Source: Coriobacteriaceae bacterium (GTDB lineage Bacteria; Actinomycetota; Coriobacteriia; Coriobacteriales; Coriobacteriaceae). Taken from it: 64,000 nucleotides of DNA. The stretch's first letter is position 1, and each line of letters begins with the position of its first letter. The stretch covers positions 124,001 through 188,000 of the forward strand of contig CADFMD010000001.1 in assembly GCA_902835305.1 (NCBI GenBank), given 5' to 3'. The notes under the pieces were generated by a model. It did not search any database, had not been told where the DNA came from, and worked only from the letters and a program-made list of their open reading frames with translations. A program made the translations under genes and the position numbers. Of the stretch, positions 24,225 through 32,792 are shown piece after piece.

Positions 24225-26672
24225 CTATTTCGTCTTGCCGGTAATGAGCGTCTTGAGTCCTAGGCCGATTAGGCCCAAGCCCATGCGCACGCGACCGGGG
24301 CGATGGCGCTCGATGGCTTTGGTCTTGCCGGCGGGTTTCTCGCGGCGGGCGCTTGCCTGGGGCGCGGGCTTAGCGGTCTGCGGCTGAGGCTGGGGTGCAG
24401 GCTCGGGCTCGGGCTCCAGGTCGGGCTCGATGACGGTCGCCTGGACCTTCTGTACCTTAGGGGCTGCCGGCTGTGGCTCGGGCTTGGGGCCCAGAACAGG
24501 TGCGGATTCCGGTTTTGCTTTGGCGACGGGCTCCGAAGCCACGGCTGCGGACTCGGCGTTGCGATAAGCGCGCTCCAACAGGAACTCCTGCGAGTTAAAG
24601 GGCTTCTCACCCTCTTTTCGCTCTACGGGAACCCAGGTGCCGTCGCTCGTCAGGCTACGTGCCTTCACGTTGTCGCGCAGCTGCACGCCCATGTACTCGT
24701 GCACCAGCGCGCGGCAGGTGGGGTCGAGCACGGGGAAGGCGATCTCTACGCGATGCTCGGTGTTGCGCGTCATCATGTCGGCAGAACTCAGGTAGATCAT
24801 GTCCGAGTCCACGCCGAAGGCATAGACGCGCGCGTGCTCCAAGAAACGTCCGACGATAGAACGTACGTGCACGTTTTCGGTCTTGCCCGCAATGTTGGGC
24901 TTCAGGCACGAGATGCCGCGGATGATCATGTCCACGCGCACGCCGGCACACGATGCCTCGGAGATCTTGTCGATGACCTCGCGGTCGGTCAGCGAGTTGA
25001 GCTTAAAGAACACGCGGGCGGGCTCGCCGGCGAGCGCACGTTGTATCTCGCGGTCCAGACCGCGCATGATGAGCGGCTTAAGGCCGACGGGCGCCACGCC
25101 CAAAAAGCGGTAGTCGCCGCGCAGGTTGCCCAGCGACAGGTTGCGGAAGAACAGGTTGGCGTCTTCGCCGATGCCGGGATGGGCGGTCATGAGCATAAAG
25201 TCGCTGTAGAGCTTGGCCGTCTTCTCATTAAAGTTGCCGGTACCCAAAAGCGTGAGTCGGGTGAGCGCCATACCCTCGCGATAGGTAAGCTGGCAGATCT
25301 TTGAGTGGCATTTAAAACCCTCGGAGCCATAGATGACGGTGCAGCCGGCCTCTTCCAGACGCTCGGCCCACTCGATGTTGTTCTGCTCGTCAAAGCGCGC
25401 GCGGAGCTCCATGAGCACCGTGACCTCTTTGCCGTTCTCGGCGGCGTCAATCAACGACTCGCACAGACGACTCTGCTTGGCCACGCGGTAGAGCGTGATG
25501 CGCAGCGAGATGCACTCGGGGTCGTATGCGGCCTCGTGTACCAAGTCCAGGAACGGATTCATGGCCTCGTAGGGGTAAAAAAGCAACTTGTCGCCCTGCA
25601 GCACCTGCTCGCGAATGGAGCGGGACATGTCGATGGTGGGGTTGGGCTGCGGCTTAAACGGCGTAAAGAGGAGCTCGTTGCGCAGGTGCTCGGGAATTTT
25701 GCCCTCGATGCCAAAGACGTAGCCCAGGTCGAGCGGGATATCGCAGGTAAAAACCGAGCGGCGCGAAAGCTCGAGCGCTTTGCGGATGGTCTTGAGCGTC
25801 GCCTTCTCGAGCGAACCGGAGACGGCAAGCACCACCGGCTGCAGGCGCAAACGCTTTTTGAGGATGCGCTTCATGTGCTGGCGGTAATCCTCTTCCTCCT
25901 CGACGCCCTCGCCGTCCGGGTCGATATCGGCATTGCGGGTGACGCGGATCAGAGCGCGGTCGAGCGGCTTATAGGAGCCAAAGCAACTGTCCAAGCAGGC
26001 AAGGATGACGTCCTCGAGCAAGATGTAGGAGTAGGTGCCGGCGGGCGAGGGAATCTCGACCACGCGGTTCATCGAGGCGGGAATCTCGATGAGGCCCAGC
26101 AGACTTTCCTCGTCCGTGACACCGTCCAGTCCGCAAGCTAGATAGAGTGCGCCGTTGCGCAGGTTGGGGAAGGGGTGGCGCGGGTCAATGACCAACGGCG
26201 AGATGACCGGCGACACGTAGGCCTGGAAGTAGCGGGTGACAAAGGTGCGTTCCTCGGGCGTAAGCGAGTCGATGCGAGCGCGGTGAACGCCCAGGGCGTC
26301 GAGCTTGCCTTCGATGCTCTTGAAGATGGTCTCCCAGCGGGTAAGGAGCCCGGGCAGCTCTGCCATGACGGCATCGACCTGTTCAGAGGCGGTCATATTA
26401 CTCTTGTTGTCCACGGGCTGTTTTTTGAGTTCTGCCAGGTCGGACAGGCCGCCCACGCGCACCATGAGAAACTCGTCGAGGTTGGACTCGAAGATTGACA
26501 CGAACTTGAGGCGCTCAAACAGCGGGACGGTCTCGTCGAAGGCCTCGTCAAGCACGCGGTTGTCAAAGCGCAGCCAGCTAAGCTCTCGGTTTTGCGTATA
26601 CGAAAAATCACGCGGCGGCTTGCGCAGCTTGGCGGCCTTTTGCTTCTTTTCGATTTTGCTCGGCATATGCAT
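24225..26672 (-). CDS. ppk: Polyphosphate kinase 1
   Basis: An 815-residue PPK1, which reversibly transfers the terminal phosphate of ATP to inorganic polyphosphate. The N-terminal domain (NRELSWLRFDNRVLDEA, SNLDEFLMVRVGGL) and the two PLD-like catalytic domains are complete; the autophosphorylated His lies in GSEGFKCHSKICQL, and FLEHARVYAFG is the second conserved His region. About 120 residues beyond the usual end form a Pro/Ala/Glu-rich, then basic, tail ending GLKTLITGKTK, probably disordered. Polyphosphate metabolism fits the pst-phoU system later in the window, but the two are 30 kb apart. Confidence 0.94.
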   Translation of the reverse strand: MHMPSKIEKKQKAAKLRKPPRDFSYTQNRELSWLRFDNRVLDEAFDETVPLFERLKFVSIFESNLDEFLMVRVGGLSDLAELKKQPVDNKSNMTASEQVDAVMAELPGLLTRWETIFKSIEGKLDALGVHRARIDSLTPEERTFVTRYFQAYVSPVISPLVIDPRHPFPNLRNGALYLACGLDGVTDEESLLGLIEIPASMNRVVEIPSPAGTYSYILLEDVILACLDSCFGSYKPLDRALIRVTRNADIDPDGEGVEEEEDYRQHMKRILKKRLRLQPVVLAVSGSLEKATLKTIRKALELSRRSVFTCDIPLDLGYVFGIEGKIPEHLRNELLFTPFKPQPNPTIDMSRSIREQVLQGDKLLFYPYEAMNPFLDLVHEAAYDPECISLRITLYRVAKQSRLCESLIDAAENGKEVTVLMELRARFDEQNNIEWAERLEEAGCTVIYGSEGFKCHSKICQLTYREGMALTRLTLLGTGNFNEKTAKLYSDFMLMTAHPGIGEDANLFFRNLSLGNLRGDYRFLGVAPVGLKPLIMRGLDREIQRALAGEPARVFFKLNSLTDREVIDKISEASCAGVRVDMIIRGISCLKPNIAGKTENVHVRSIVGRFLEHARVYAFGVDSDMIYLSSADMMTRNTEHRVEIAFPVLDPTCRALVHEYMGVQLRDNVKARSLTSDGTWVPVERKEGEKPFNSQEFLLERAYRNAESAAVASEPVAKAKPESAPVLGPKPEPQPAAPKVQKVQATVIEPDLEPEPEPAPQPQPQTAKPAPQASARREKPAGKTKAIERHRPGRVRMGLGLIGLGLKTLITGKTK

Positions 26673-27090
26673 CTGTCCGTTCAGTCCCCGCAGGGGACGA
26701 TAGCCTAACTCTATTCTATTGTCTCAATTTAGTTGACCGCTGGCACGGACGTATCGCGTGAACGGTATCTTTACCTATTTCTTACGATGCCCGGCCATAG
26801 AACTAACGCTCGCGACGCAATTGCTAGCGTTCAATATTCTCACTCAACTGATAGGGATGCGTGAATAAGAATGATGGTGAGCTGAATATCATCGAATTCG
26901 GTCCAAAAGGTGAGCTAGCTTCATTTATATACATAAAACCGTTTTACCTATGCAAATCTGAATCATGGATTTATAGATGCGATGGGGGATAATTTATAGG
27001 AAAAAGAGCGTTTACCTTTGAAAAGGTACTTTAGAGCGCCGAAGTGCATCGTGGGGGAATCACATGCGATATGCCGTTCATCGCACTTTG
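26673..27090. other. Long AT-rich region upstream of arcA copy 1
   Basis: No gene is visible. It holds GTGAACGGTATC at 26758-26769 (also present upstream of arcA copy 2), related ACCGTTTTACC and GCGTTTACC words, and GTGAATAAGAATG, which resembles half of an arginine repressor box. It is best read as a regulatory region for arcA. Confidence 0.45.
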
Positions 27091-27098
27091 TTGACCGT

Positions 27099-27141
27099 TC
27101 GGGGGCGAGGTGGAATTGCGGGTAGAATTTGGATATAAATA
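27099..27141 (+). promoter_or_regulatory. Promoter of arcA copy 1
   Basis: A block starting CCGTTCGGGGGC and ending TTGGATATAAATA is about 80% identical to the block before arcA copy 2. TATAAA at 27134-27139 is the -10; the -35 at 17 bases (TGGAAT) is poor, suggesting activator dependence. Confidence 0.6.
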
Positions 27142-27156
27142 GATCTGTCAGCAAGC

Positions 27157-27200
27157 AGCGCCCGTTACGGAAGGGCGCTGAGAGATTCGGCCGAAAGGCC
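27157..27200 (+). promoter_or_regulatory. 5' leader hairpins of arcA copy 1
   Basis: Two consecutive hairpins, AGCGCCC/GGGCGCT and GGCC-GAAA-GGCC (a GNRA tetraloop), lie between the -10 and the ribosome site. The leader of arcA copy 2 has two hairpins in the same order with different sequence. They may stabilise the mRNA. Confidence 0.5.
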
Positions 27201-28463
27201 CGAAAGAAAGGTAGGAGGCCATGACGAAAGGTCTGCACGTGCCTTCCGAGATCGGCAAGCTCAGGAAGGTCTGCCTGCACCGTCCCGGCGACGAGCTCCT
27301 CAACCTGCCGCCCGACGAGCTCGAGCGACTCCTGTTCGACGACGTCCCGTTCCTGGAGGTCGCGCAGCAGGAGCACGACACCTTCGCCCAGATCCTGAGG
27401 GACCAGGGCGTCGAGGTGCTCTACCTCGAGAACCTCGTCGCCGAGGTGTTCGACCAGGTCCCCGGCGCCCGCGCCGAGTTCACCGACCAGTACATCGCCG
27501 AGGCGGGCATCCGCGGCCAGCACATGCCGCAGATCGTCCGCGAGAAGCTGGACTCCATCGAGGACAACCTCGAGTTCGTCAAGAAGACCATGGCCGGCAT
27601 GACCAAGGCCGAGATCGACATGCCCCTCACGGCGTCCACGACCCTCGACTCCCTGGTCAACTCCGAGTCCGAGTCCGACCTGATCATCGACCCGATGCCC
27701 AACCTCTACTTCACCCGCGACCCGTTCGCGGTCGTCGGCGAGGGCGTCAACCTCAACCGCATGTACTCGGTCACCCGCAACCGCGAGACCCTGTACGGCA
27801 AGTACGTCTTCAAGTACCACCCCGACTACAAGGACGTCTCCCTGTACTTCCGCCGCGACTGCCAGTTCCACACCGAGGGCGGCGACGTGCTGAACATCAA
27901 CGAGAAGACCCTCGCCGTCGGCATCTCCCAGCGCACCCAGGCAGCCGCCATCGACGTCATGGCGCAGAACATCTTCTGGAACTCCGACTCCAAGGTCGAG
28001 CGCATCCTGGCCTTCGACATCCCGGTCTCGCGCGCCTTCATGCACCTCGACACGGTCTTCACCCAGATCGACGTCGATAAGTTCACGATCCACCCCGCCA
28101 TCATGGGCACCCTGCGCGTCTACGAGCTGACCGCCGGCAAGAACCCGGGCGACGTGAACATCCGCCTGATCGAGGACACCCTCGAGCACGTCCTGGAGGA
28201 CGCCACCGGCGTCGACCAGGTCAAGCTGATCCCCTGCGGCGGCGGCGACCCGATCGCGGCCTCCCGCGAGCAGTGGAACGACGGCTCCAACACCCTGTGC
28301 GTCGAGCCCGGCAAGATCTGCGTCTACGCCCGCAACACCGTCACCAACGACGTGCTGTACAAGGAGGGCCTGGACCTTCTCGTCGTGCCCTCCGCCGAGC
28401 TCTCCCGCGGCCGCGGCGGCCCGCGCTGCATGAGCATGCCCTTCTGGCGCGAGGACCTCTAAG
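27197..28463 (+). repeat. arcA direct repeat, unit 1
   Basis: About 1267 bases, from the end of the leader hairpin through the stop codon, match 30279-31545 nearly base for base (one C-to-T difference noticed near the 3' end). Identity falls off sharply at both ends. Confidence 0.9.
27221..28462 (+). CDS. arcA: Arginine deiminase, copy 1
   Basis: A 413-residue enzyme that hydrolyses arginine to citrulline and ammonia, first step of the ATP-yielding arginine deiminase route. Motifs: NLYFTRDPF, FHTEGGDVL (catalytic His, Glu and Asp region), FMHLDTVFT and the nucleophile Cys403 in GGPRCMSMPF. The protein is identical to copy 2 at 30303. Almost every codon ends in G or C, stronger bias than neighbours, implying very high expression. 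AGGTAGGAGG precedes the ATG. Confidence 0.97.
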   Translation: MTKGLHVPSEIGKLRKVCLHRPGDELLNLPPDELERLLFDDVPFLEVAQQEHDTFAQILRDQGVEVLYLENLVAEVFDQVPGARAEFTDQYIAEAGIRGQHMPQIVREKLDSIEDNLEFVKKTMAGMTKAEIDMPLTASTTLDSLVNSESESDLIIDPMPNLYFTRDPFAVVGEGVNLNRMYSVTRNRETLYGKYVFKYHPDYKDVSLYFRRDCQFHTEGGDVLNINEKTLAVGISQRTQAAAIDVMAQNIFWNSDSKVERILAFDIPVSRAFMHLDTVFTQIDVDKFTIHPAIMGTLRVYELTAGKNPGDVNIRLIEDTLEHVLEDATGVDQVKLIPCGGGDPIAASREQWNDGSNTLCVEPGKICVYARNTVTNDVLYKEGLDLLVVPSAELSRGRGGPRCMSMPFWREDL

Positions 28464-28522
28464 GTTTTCAAAGACCCGTACAGGTCTTAATACAAACATC
28501 TAGCTGCCATTAGATGTCTCCC

Positions 28523-28557
28523 AATGGGACGATGCGGATCTTTCGCACCGTCCCATT
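28523..28557 (+). terminator. Hairpin between arcA copy 1 and the aminotransferase
   Basis: AATGGGACG-A-TGCG / CGCA-C-CGTCCCATT, a 13-bp stem with one mismatch. A smaller hairpin (ACATCTA/TAGATGT, about 28495-28517) precedes it. T-run is weak, so partial read-through into the aminotransferase is likely. Confidence 0.6.
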
Positions 28558-28597
28558 CATGTTTAATGACGTTAAATTAACAACGGATAAGGTGGCC

Positions 28598-29722
28598 ATG
28601 GACATCAAGACAATTGGCGTTGAGGAGTGGCTCAACGTTTGGGAGAAGAGCGCTACGTGGGATATCGCCCAGTCGACGATCTCCTCGCTTACCATGGGCG
28701 AGCTTCGCGCGCTCGACGAGCAGGACGGCGCCACGTTCTACGAGCGCCTGGACCGCGAGAAGATGAACTACGGCTGGATCGAGGGTTCGCCGGAGTTTAA
28801 GGCCGAGGTCGCCAAGCTGTATCGTCGCGAGGTTAATCCCGACCACATTCTGCAGACCAATGGCTGCACGGGTGCCAACCTCAACGCCATCATGGCCGTG
28901 GTCGAGCCCGGCGACCATGTCATCGCCGAGTGGCCCACCTACGCGCCGCTCTACGAGATTCCGCGTACGCTCGGTGCCGAGGTCGAGTATTGGGAGCTTC
29001 GCGAGGAGCTTGGCTGGAAGCCCGATATCGAGGAGCTTAAACGCTTGGTGCGTCCCAATACCAAGCTCATCTGCATCAACAACGCATCGAACCCCATCGG
29101 TACGGTGCTCGATGCCGATATGCTCGGCCAGATTGCCGAGATCGCCCGTTCGGCTGGCGCCTATGTGCTGTGCGACGAGGTGTACCTGCCGCTTGAGAAC
29201 ACCAAGGCCTTTATGTCGATGGCCGACATGTACGAGAAGGCCATTGTCACCAACTCGGTGTCCAAGACCTATTCGACGCCTGCGGCCCGCGTGGGCTGGG
29301 TCGTGGCCGACGAAGAGGTGTCCAACCGCATCCGCACCTACCGCGACTACACCATGATCTGCGGCGGCGTGTTCAACGATGCCCTGGCGACATACGTGCT
29401 CGAGCACAAGGACAAGATTCTCGAGCGCAATCGCAAGATCGTGTTTGGCAACCGCGATATCGCGCAGGCTTGGATCGATACGCAGCATCGCGTTTCCTGG
29501 ACGGCCCCGCAGGGAATATCCACCTCGTTTATCCAGCTGGATATTCCCGAGGACGACGAGGAGTTCTGCAAGCGCCTGTTGGCCGAGAGGGGAGTGCTGC
29601 TGGTTCCTGGTAGCCGCTTTGAGCTTCCCTGCGGCGCACGCCTGGGCTACTGCGCGAGCGAAGACGTTCTCCGCGAGGGCCTGAGGCTTCTGGGCGAGGC
29701 ACTGGCCGAGTTCGATCGTTAG
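28598..29722 (+). CDS. Class I/II aminotransferase, ArcT-like
   Basis: A 374-residue PLP-dependent fold-type I enzyme. Motifs: TNGCTGANLNAI, CINNASNPIGTVLD, LCDEVYLPL (Asp for the pyridine nitrogen) and the Schiff-base Lys in NSVSKTYSTPAARVGW near residue 224; C-terminal FELPCGARLGY holds the substrate-carboxylate Arg. I use the ATG at 28598 after AAGGTGG. Putative transaminases named ArcT occur in arginine deiminase operons of lactic acid bacteria; here it sits between the two arcA copies. Substrate unknown. Confidence 0.88.
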   Translation: MDIKTIGVEEWLNVWEKSATWDIAQSTISSLTMGELRALDEQDGATFYERLDREKMNYGWIEGSPEFKAEVAKLYRREVNPDHILQTNGCTGANLNAIMAVVEPGDHVIAEWPTYAPLYEIPRTLGAEVEYWELREELGWKPDIEELKRLVRPNTKLICINNASNPIGTVLDADMLGQIAEIARSAGAYVLCDEVYLPLENTKAFMSMADMYEKAIVTNSVSKTYSTPAARVGWVVADEEVSNRIRTYRDYTMICGGVFNDALATYVLEHKDKILERNRKIVFGNRDIAQAWIDTQHRVSWTAPQGISTSFIQLDIPEDDEEFCKRLLAERGVLLVPGSRFELPCGARLGYCASEDVLREGLRLLGEALAEFDR

Positions 29723-29739
29723 CCCCTTGAGGTTTTCGA

Positions 29740-29810
29740 GGGCCTAAACCTTTCTGGGCCCTAGATGTACCGAATGCAGACCCGCTCCCTTTGGGGGAGC
29801 GGGTCTGTTT
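29740..29810 (+). terminator. Terminator of the aminotransferase gene
   Basis: A small GGGCC hairpin (29740-29764) is followed by AGACCCGCTCCC-TTTGG-GGGAGCGGGTCT and TTTATCTTT (29778-29815), a strong intrinsic terminator. Confidence 0.88.
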
Positions 29811-29819
29811 ATCTTTACC

Positions 29820-30170
29820 GCCAAAAATGTCAACTTGTTACAAATGGAGGCGAAAAGCAGGCGGTGTATTCGATGGGCCTTATACTGAGCTTCCGGTGAA
29901 CGGTATCCAACGTCTGGTAAACGGTAGCCTGGTTGCTAAAAATGAATAGGACGAACTTTTTTCTGAATAAAAATCAAAATGGTTGAGACGTAGCAAGAAT
30001 TGCGAATTCTATTCATACCTTTGCGTGAAATATGCAAATCGAGGGTGGTTTAAGAAAGATTAGTTCCAATTGATTTTCCGGTTAAAAAAGCGTTTAAGCA
30101 CGTAGATACACTTTATTAAGTCAAAGTGTACCATGCGTGAAGTATATGTGTATGCCGTTCACCCCTCATA
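29820..30170. other. Regulatory region upstream of arcA copy 2
   Basis: AT-rich, no gene visible. It contains GGTGAACGGTATCC (29894) and GGTAAACGGTAGCC (29916), spaced 22 bases apart, and TGAATAAAAATCA near 29964, which resembles an arginine repressor box of the TGAAT-N4-ATTCA type. The first motif also occurs once upstream of arcA copy 1. Confidence 0.45.
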
Positions 30171-30175
30171 AAAAA

Positions 30176-30300
30176 CCGTTCGGGGGCAAGGTGGAAGTAT
30201 GGGCTGATTTTGGATATAAATATGTCGTCAGCAATAACGCCTCACACGGAGGGGCGCTAACGAATCGGCCCTGACAAGGGCCCGAAAGAAAGGTAGGAGG
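30176..30300 (+). promoter_or_regulatory. Promoter and leader of arcA copy 2
   Basis: Block CCGTTCGGGGGC...GGATATAAATA parallels that of copy 1; -10 TATAAA at 30215-30220, poor -35. The leader has a CGCCTC/GAGGGGCG hairpin and GGCCCT-GACA-AGGGCC just before the shared ribosome site. Confidence 0.6.
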
Positions 30301-31545
30301 CCATGACGAAAGGTCTGCACGTGCCTTCCGAGATCGGCAAGCTCAGGAAGGTCTGCCTGCACCGTCCCGGCGACGAGCTCCTCAACCTGCCGCCCGACGA
30401 GCTCGAGCGACTCCTGTTCGACGACGTCCCGTTCCTGGAGGTCGCGCAGCAGGAGCACGACACCTTCGCCCAGATCCTGAGGGACCAGGGCGTCGAGGTG
30501 CTCTACCTCGAGAACCTCGTCGCCGAGGTGTTCGACCAGGTCCCCGGCGCCCGCGCCGAGTTCACCGACCAGTACATCGCCGAGGCGGGCATCCGCGGCC
30601 AGCACATGCCGCAGATCGTCCGCGAGAAGCTGGACTCCATCGAGGACAACCTCGAGTTCGTCAAGAAGACCATGGCCGGCATGACCAAGGCCGAGATCGA
30701 CATGCCCCTCACGGCGTCCACGACCCTCGACTCCCTGGTCAACTCCGAGTCCGAGTCCGACCTGATCATCGACCCGATGCCCAACCTCTACTTCACCCGC
30801 GACCCGTTCGCGGTCGTCGGCGAGGGCGTCAACCTCAACCGCATGTACTCGGTCACCCGCAACCGCGAGACCCTGTACGGCAAGTACGTCTTCAAGTACC
30901 ACCCCGACTACAAGGACGTCTCCCTGTACTTCCGCCGCGACTGCCAGTTCCACACCGAGGGCGGCGACGTGCTGAACATCAACGAGAAGACCCTCGCCGT
31001 CGGCATCTCCCAGCGCACCCAGGCAGCCGCCATCGACGTCATGGCGCAGAACATCTTCTGGAACTCCGACTCCAAGGTCGAGCGCATCCTGGCCTTCGAC
31101 ATCCCGGTCTCGCGCGCCTTCATGCACCTCGACACGGTCTTCACCCAGATCGACGTCGATAAGTTCACGATCCACCCCGCCATCATGGGCACCCTGCGCG
31201 TCTACGAGCTGACCGCCGGCAAGAACCCGGGCGACGTGAACATCCGCCTGATCGAGGACACCCTCGAGCACGTCCTGGAGGACGCCACCGGCGTCGACCA
31301 GGTCAAGCTGATCCCCTGCGGCGGCGGCGACCCGATCGCGGCCTCCCGCGAGCAGTGGAACGACGGCTCCAACACCCTGTGCGTCGAGCCCGGCAAGATC
31401 TGCGTCTACGCCCGCAACACCGTCACCAACGACGTGCTGTACAAGGAGGGCCTGGACCTTCTCGTCGTGCCCTCCGCCGAGCTCTCCCGCGGCCGTGGCG
31501 GCCCGCGCTGCATGAGCATGCCCTTCTGGCGCGAGGACCTCTAAG
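30279..31545 (+). repeat. arcA direct repeat, unit 2
   Basis: Second copy of the 1267-base repeat that begins at 27197. The two units lie 3082 bases apart in the same orientation and flank the aminotransferase gene. Confidence 0.9.
30303..31544 (+). CDS. arcA: Arginine deiminase, copy 2
   Basis: A 413-residue arginine deiminase identical in protein sequence to copy 1, with the same catalytic residues including Cys403. Its own promoter, parallel leader and downstream ornithine carbamoyltransferase suggest it is the member of the pair that feeds citrulline straight to the next enzyme. The near-absence of even silent differences means recent duplication or continuing gene conversion. Confidence 0.97.
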   Translation: MTKGLHVPSEIGKLRKVCLHRPGDELLNLPPDELERLLFDDVPFLEVAQQEHDTFAQILRDQGVEVLYLENLVAEVFDQVPGARAEFTDQYIAEAGIRGQHMPQIVREKLDSIEDNLEFVKKTMAGMTKAEIDMPLTASTTLDSLVNSESESDLIIDPMPNLYFTRDPFAVVGEGVNLNRMYSVTRNRETLYGKYVFKYHPDYKDVSLYFRRDCQFHTEGGDVLNINEKTLAVGISQRTQAAAIDVMAQNIFWNSDSKVERILAFDIPVSRAFMHLDTVFTQIDVDKFTIHPAIMGTLRVYELTAGKNPGDVNIRLIEDTLEHVLEDATGVDQVKLIPCGGGDPIAASREQWNDGSNTLCVEPGKICVYARNTVTNDVLYKEGLDLLVVPSAELSRGRGGPRCMSMPFWREDL

Positions 31546-31556
31546 TCTTTCCGTTT

Positions 31557-31588
31557 CCGGTGCGGTCTCCCTACAACCGCACCGGTTT
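31557..31588 (+). terminator. Hairpin between arcA copy 2 and the carbamoyltransferase
   Basis: CCGGTGCGGT/ACCGCACCGG, perfect 10 bp, then TTT. A second small hairpin GCCCGT/ACGGGC follows (31591-31605). May be a partial terminator or an mRNA stabiliser for the very abundant arcA message. Confidence 0.55.
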
Positions 31589-31649
31589 CGCCCGTCAAAC
31601 GGGCACCACTAGTATTTGCGTAATTCATTTCTTCGAAAGGATTCGAACC

Positions 31650-32645
31650 ATGGGTGTTAACCTCTCCGGCCGTAGCTTCCTCAAGCTCCTCGACCTCACC
31701 ACCGAGGAGATCGAGTACCTGCTCAAGCTCTCCAAGAACTTCAAGGACATGAAGCGCGCTGGCGTTCCGCACCGCTATCTCGAGGGCAAGAACATCGTCC
31801 TGCTCTTCCAGAAGACTTCCACCCGTACCCGCTGCGCCTTCGAGGTCGGCGGCATGGATTTGGGCATGGGCGTCACCTACCTCGATCCGGGTTCGTCGCA
31901 GATGGGCAAGAAGGAGTCCATCGAGGACACCGCCCGCGTTCTCGGCCGCATGTATGACGGCATCGAGTTCCGTGGCTTTGCCCAGGACGACGTCGAGGAG
32001 CTTGCCGCTAAGTCCGGCGTGCCCGTCTGGAACGGTCTGACCACCGAGTGGCACCCCACTCAGATGCTCGCCGACATCCTGACCGTCCAGGAGAACTTCA
32101 ACTACGACATCAAGGGCAAGACCCTCGTCTTCATGGGCGACTGCAAGAACAACGTCGCTCGCTCCCTCATGGTCGTCTGCTCCAAGCTCGGCATGAACTT
32201 CGTGGCCTGCGGCCCCGAGGAGTGCATGCCCGCTGACGACGTCATCGAGGCCTGCAAGCCCATCGCTGAGGCCAACGGCTGCACCATCAAGCTGACCACC
32301 GACGTCAAGGACGGCGTCACCGGTGCCGACGTTATCTACACCGACGTGTGGGTCTCCATGGGCGAGCCTGACGAGGTCTGGGCCGAGCGCATCGCTCAGC
32401 TCACCCCGTATCGTGTCACCTCCGAGGTCATGGCTATGGCCAACCCGGGTGCCATCTTCCTGCACTGCCTGCCCAGCTTCCACGACACCAACACCACCAT
32501 TGGCGCCGAGAAGTGCGAGCAGTTCGGCATCACCGAGCAGGAGGTCACCGACGAGGTCTTCGAGAGCCCCGCTTCCAAGGTCTTCGACGAGGCCGAGAAC
32601 CGCATGCACACCATCAAGGCTGTCATGTACGCCACGCTCAAGTAA
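31650..32645 (+). CDS. argF: Ornithine carbamoyltransferase
   Basis: A 331-residue enzyme; in this setting the catabolic form (ArcB) that splits citrulline with phosphate into ornithine and carbamoyl phosphate. Carbamoyl-phosphate motif FQKTSTRTRCAFEVG, second-substrate region FHDTNTT and HCLPSFHD with catalytic Cys near residue 273. The ATG at 31650 has GAAAGGA upstream; the ORF extends further but without a ribosome site. The carbamate kinase that would use the product is not in the window. Confidence 0.95.
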   Translation: MGVNLSGRSFLKLLDLTTEEIEYLLKLSKNFKDMKRAGVPHRYLEGKNIVLLFQKTSTRTRCAFEVGGMDLGMGVTYLDPGSSQMGKKESIEDTARVLGRMYDGIEFRGFAQDDVEELAAKSGVPVWNGLTTEWHPTQMLADILTVQENFNYDIKGKTLVFMGDCKNNVARSLMVVCSKLGMNFVACGPEECMPADDVIEACKPIAEANGCTIKLTTDVKDGVTGADVIYTDVWVSMGEPDEVWAERIAQLTPYRVTSEVMAMANPGAIFLHCLPSFHDTNTTIGAEKCEQFGITEQEVTDEVFESPASKVFDEAENRMHTIKAVMYATLK

Positions 32646-32660
32646 GAGCATCTAGCATCT

Positions 32661-32698
32661 CGCTCGGGGTGCATTCCTGCGCACCCCGAGCGCTTTTG
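32661..32698 (+). terminator. Terminator of argF/arcB
   Basis: CGCTCGGGGTGC-ATTCCTGC-GCACCCCGAGCG followed by CTTTTG: perfect 12-bp stem. Confidence 0.92.
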
Positions 32699-32792
32699 TC
32701 TGGTAAAAATCTCGCACCGAGCGACATGCACGGCACGGAAGAGCCGCTTCGGGCGAGATCAGTAAATGATTTATGAAGGGGGGATGAGAACT

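Noticed and set aside
30228..32651. An 807-codon minus-strand frame spanning arcA copy 2 and the carbamoyltransferase
   Set aside because: Antisense of two well-defined enzymes; it lacks motifs and a ribosome site and exists because codons end in G/C.
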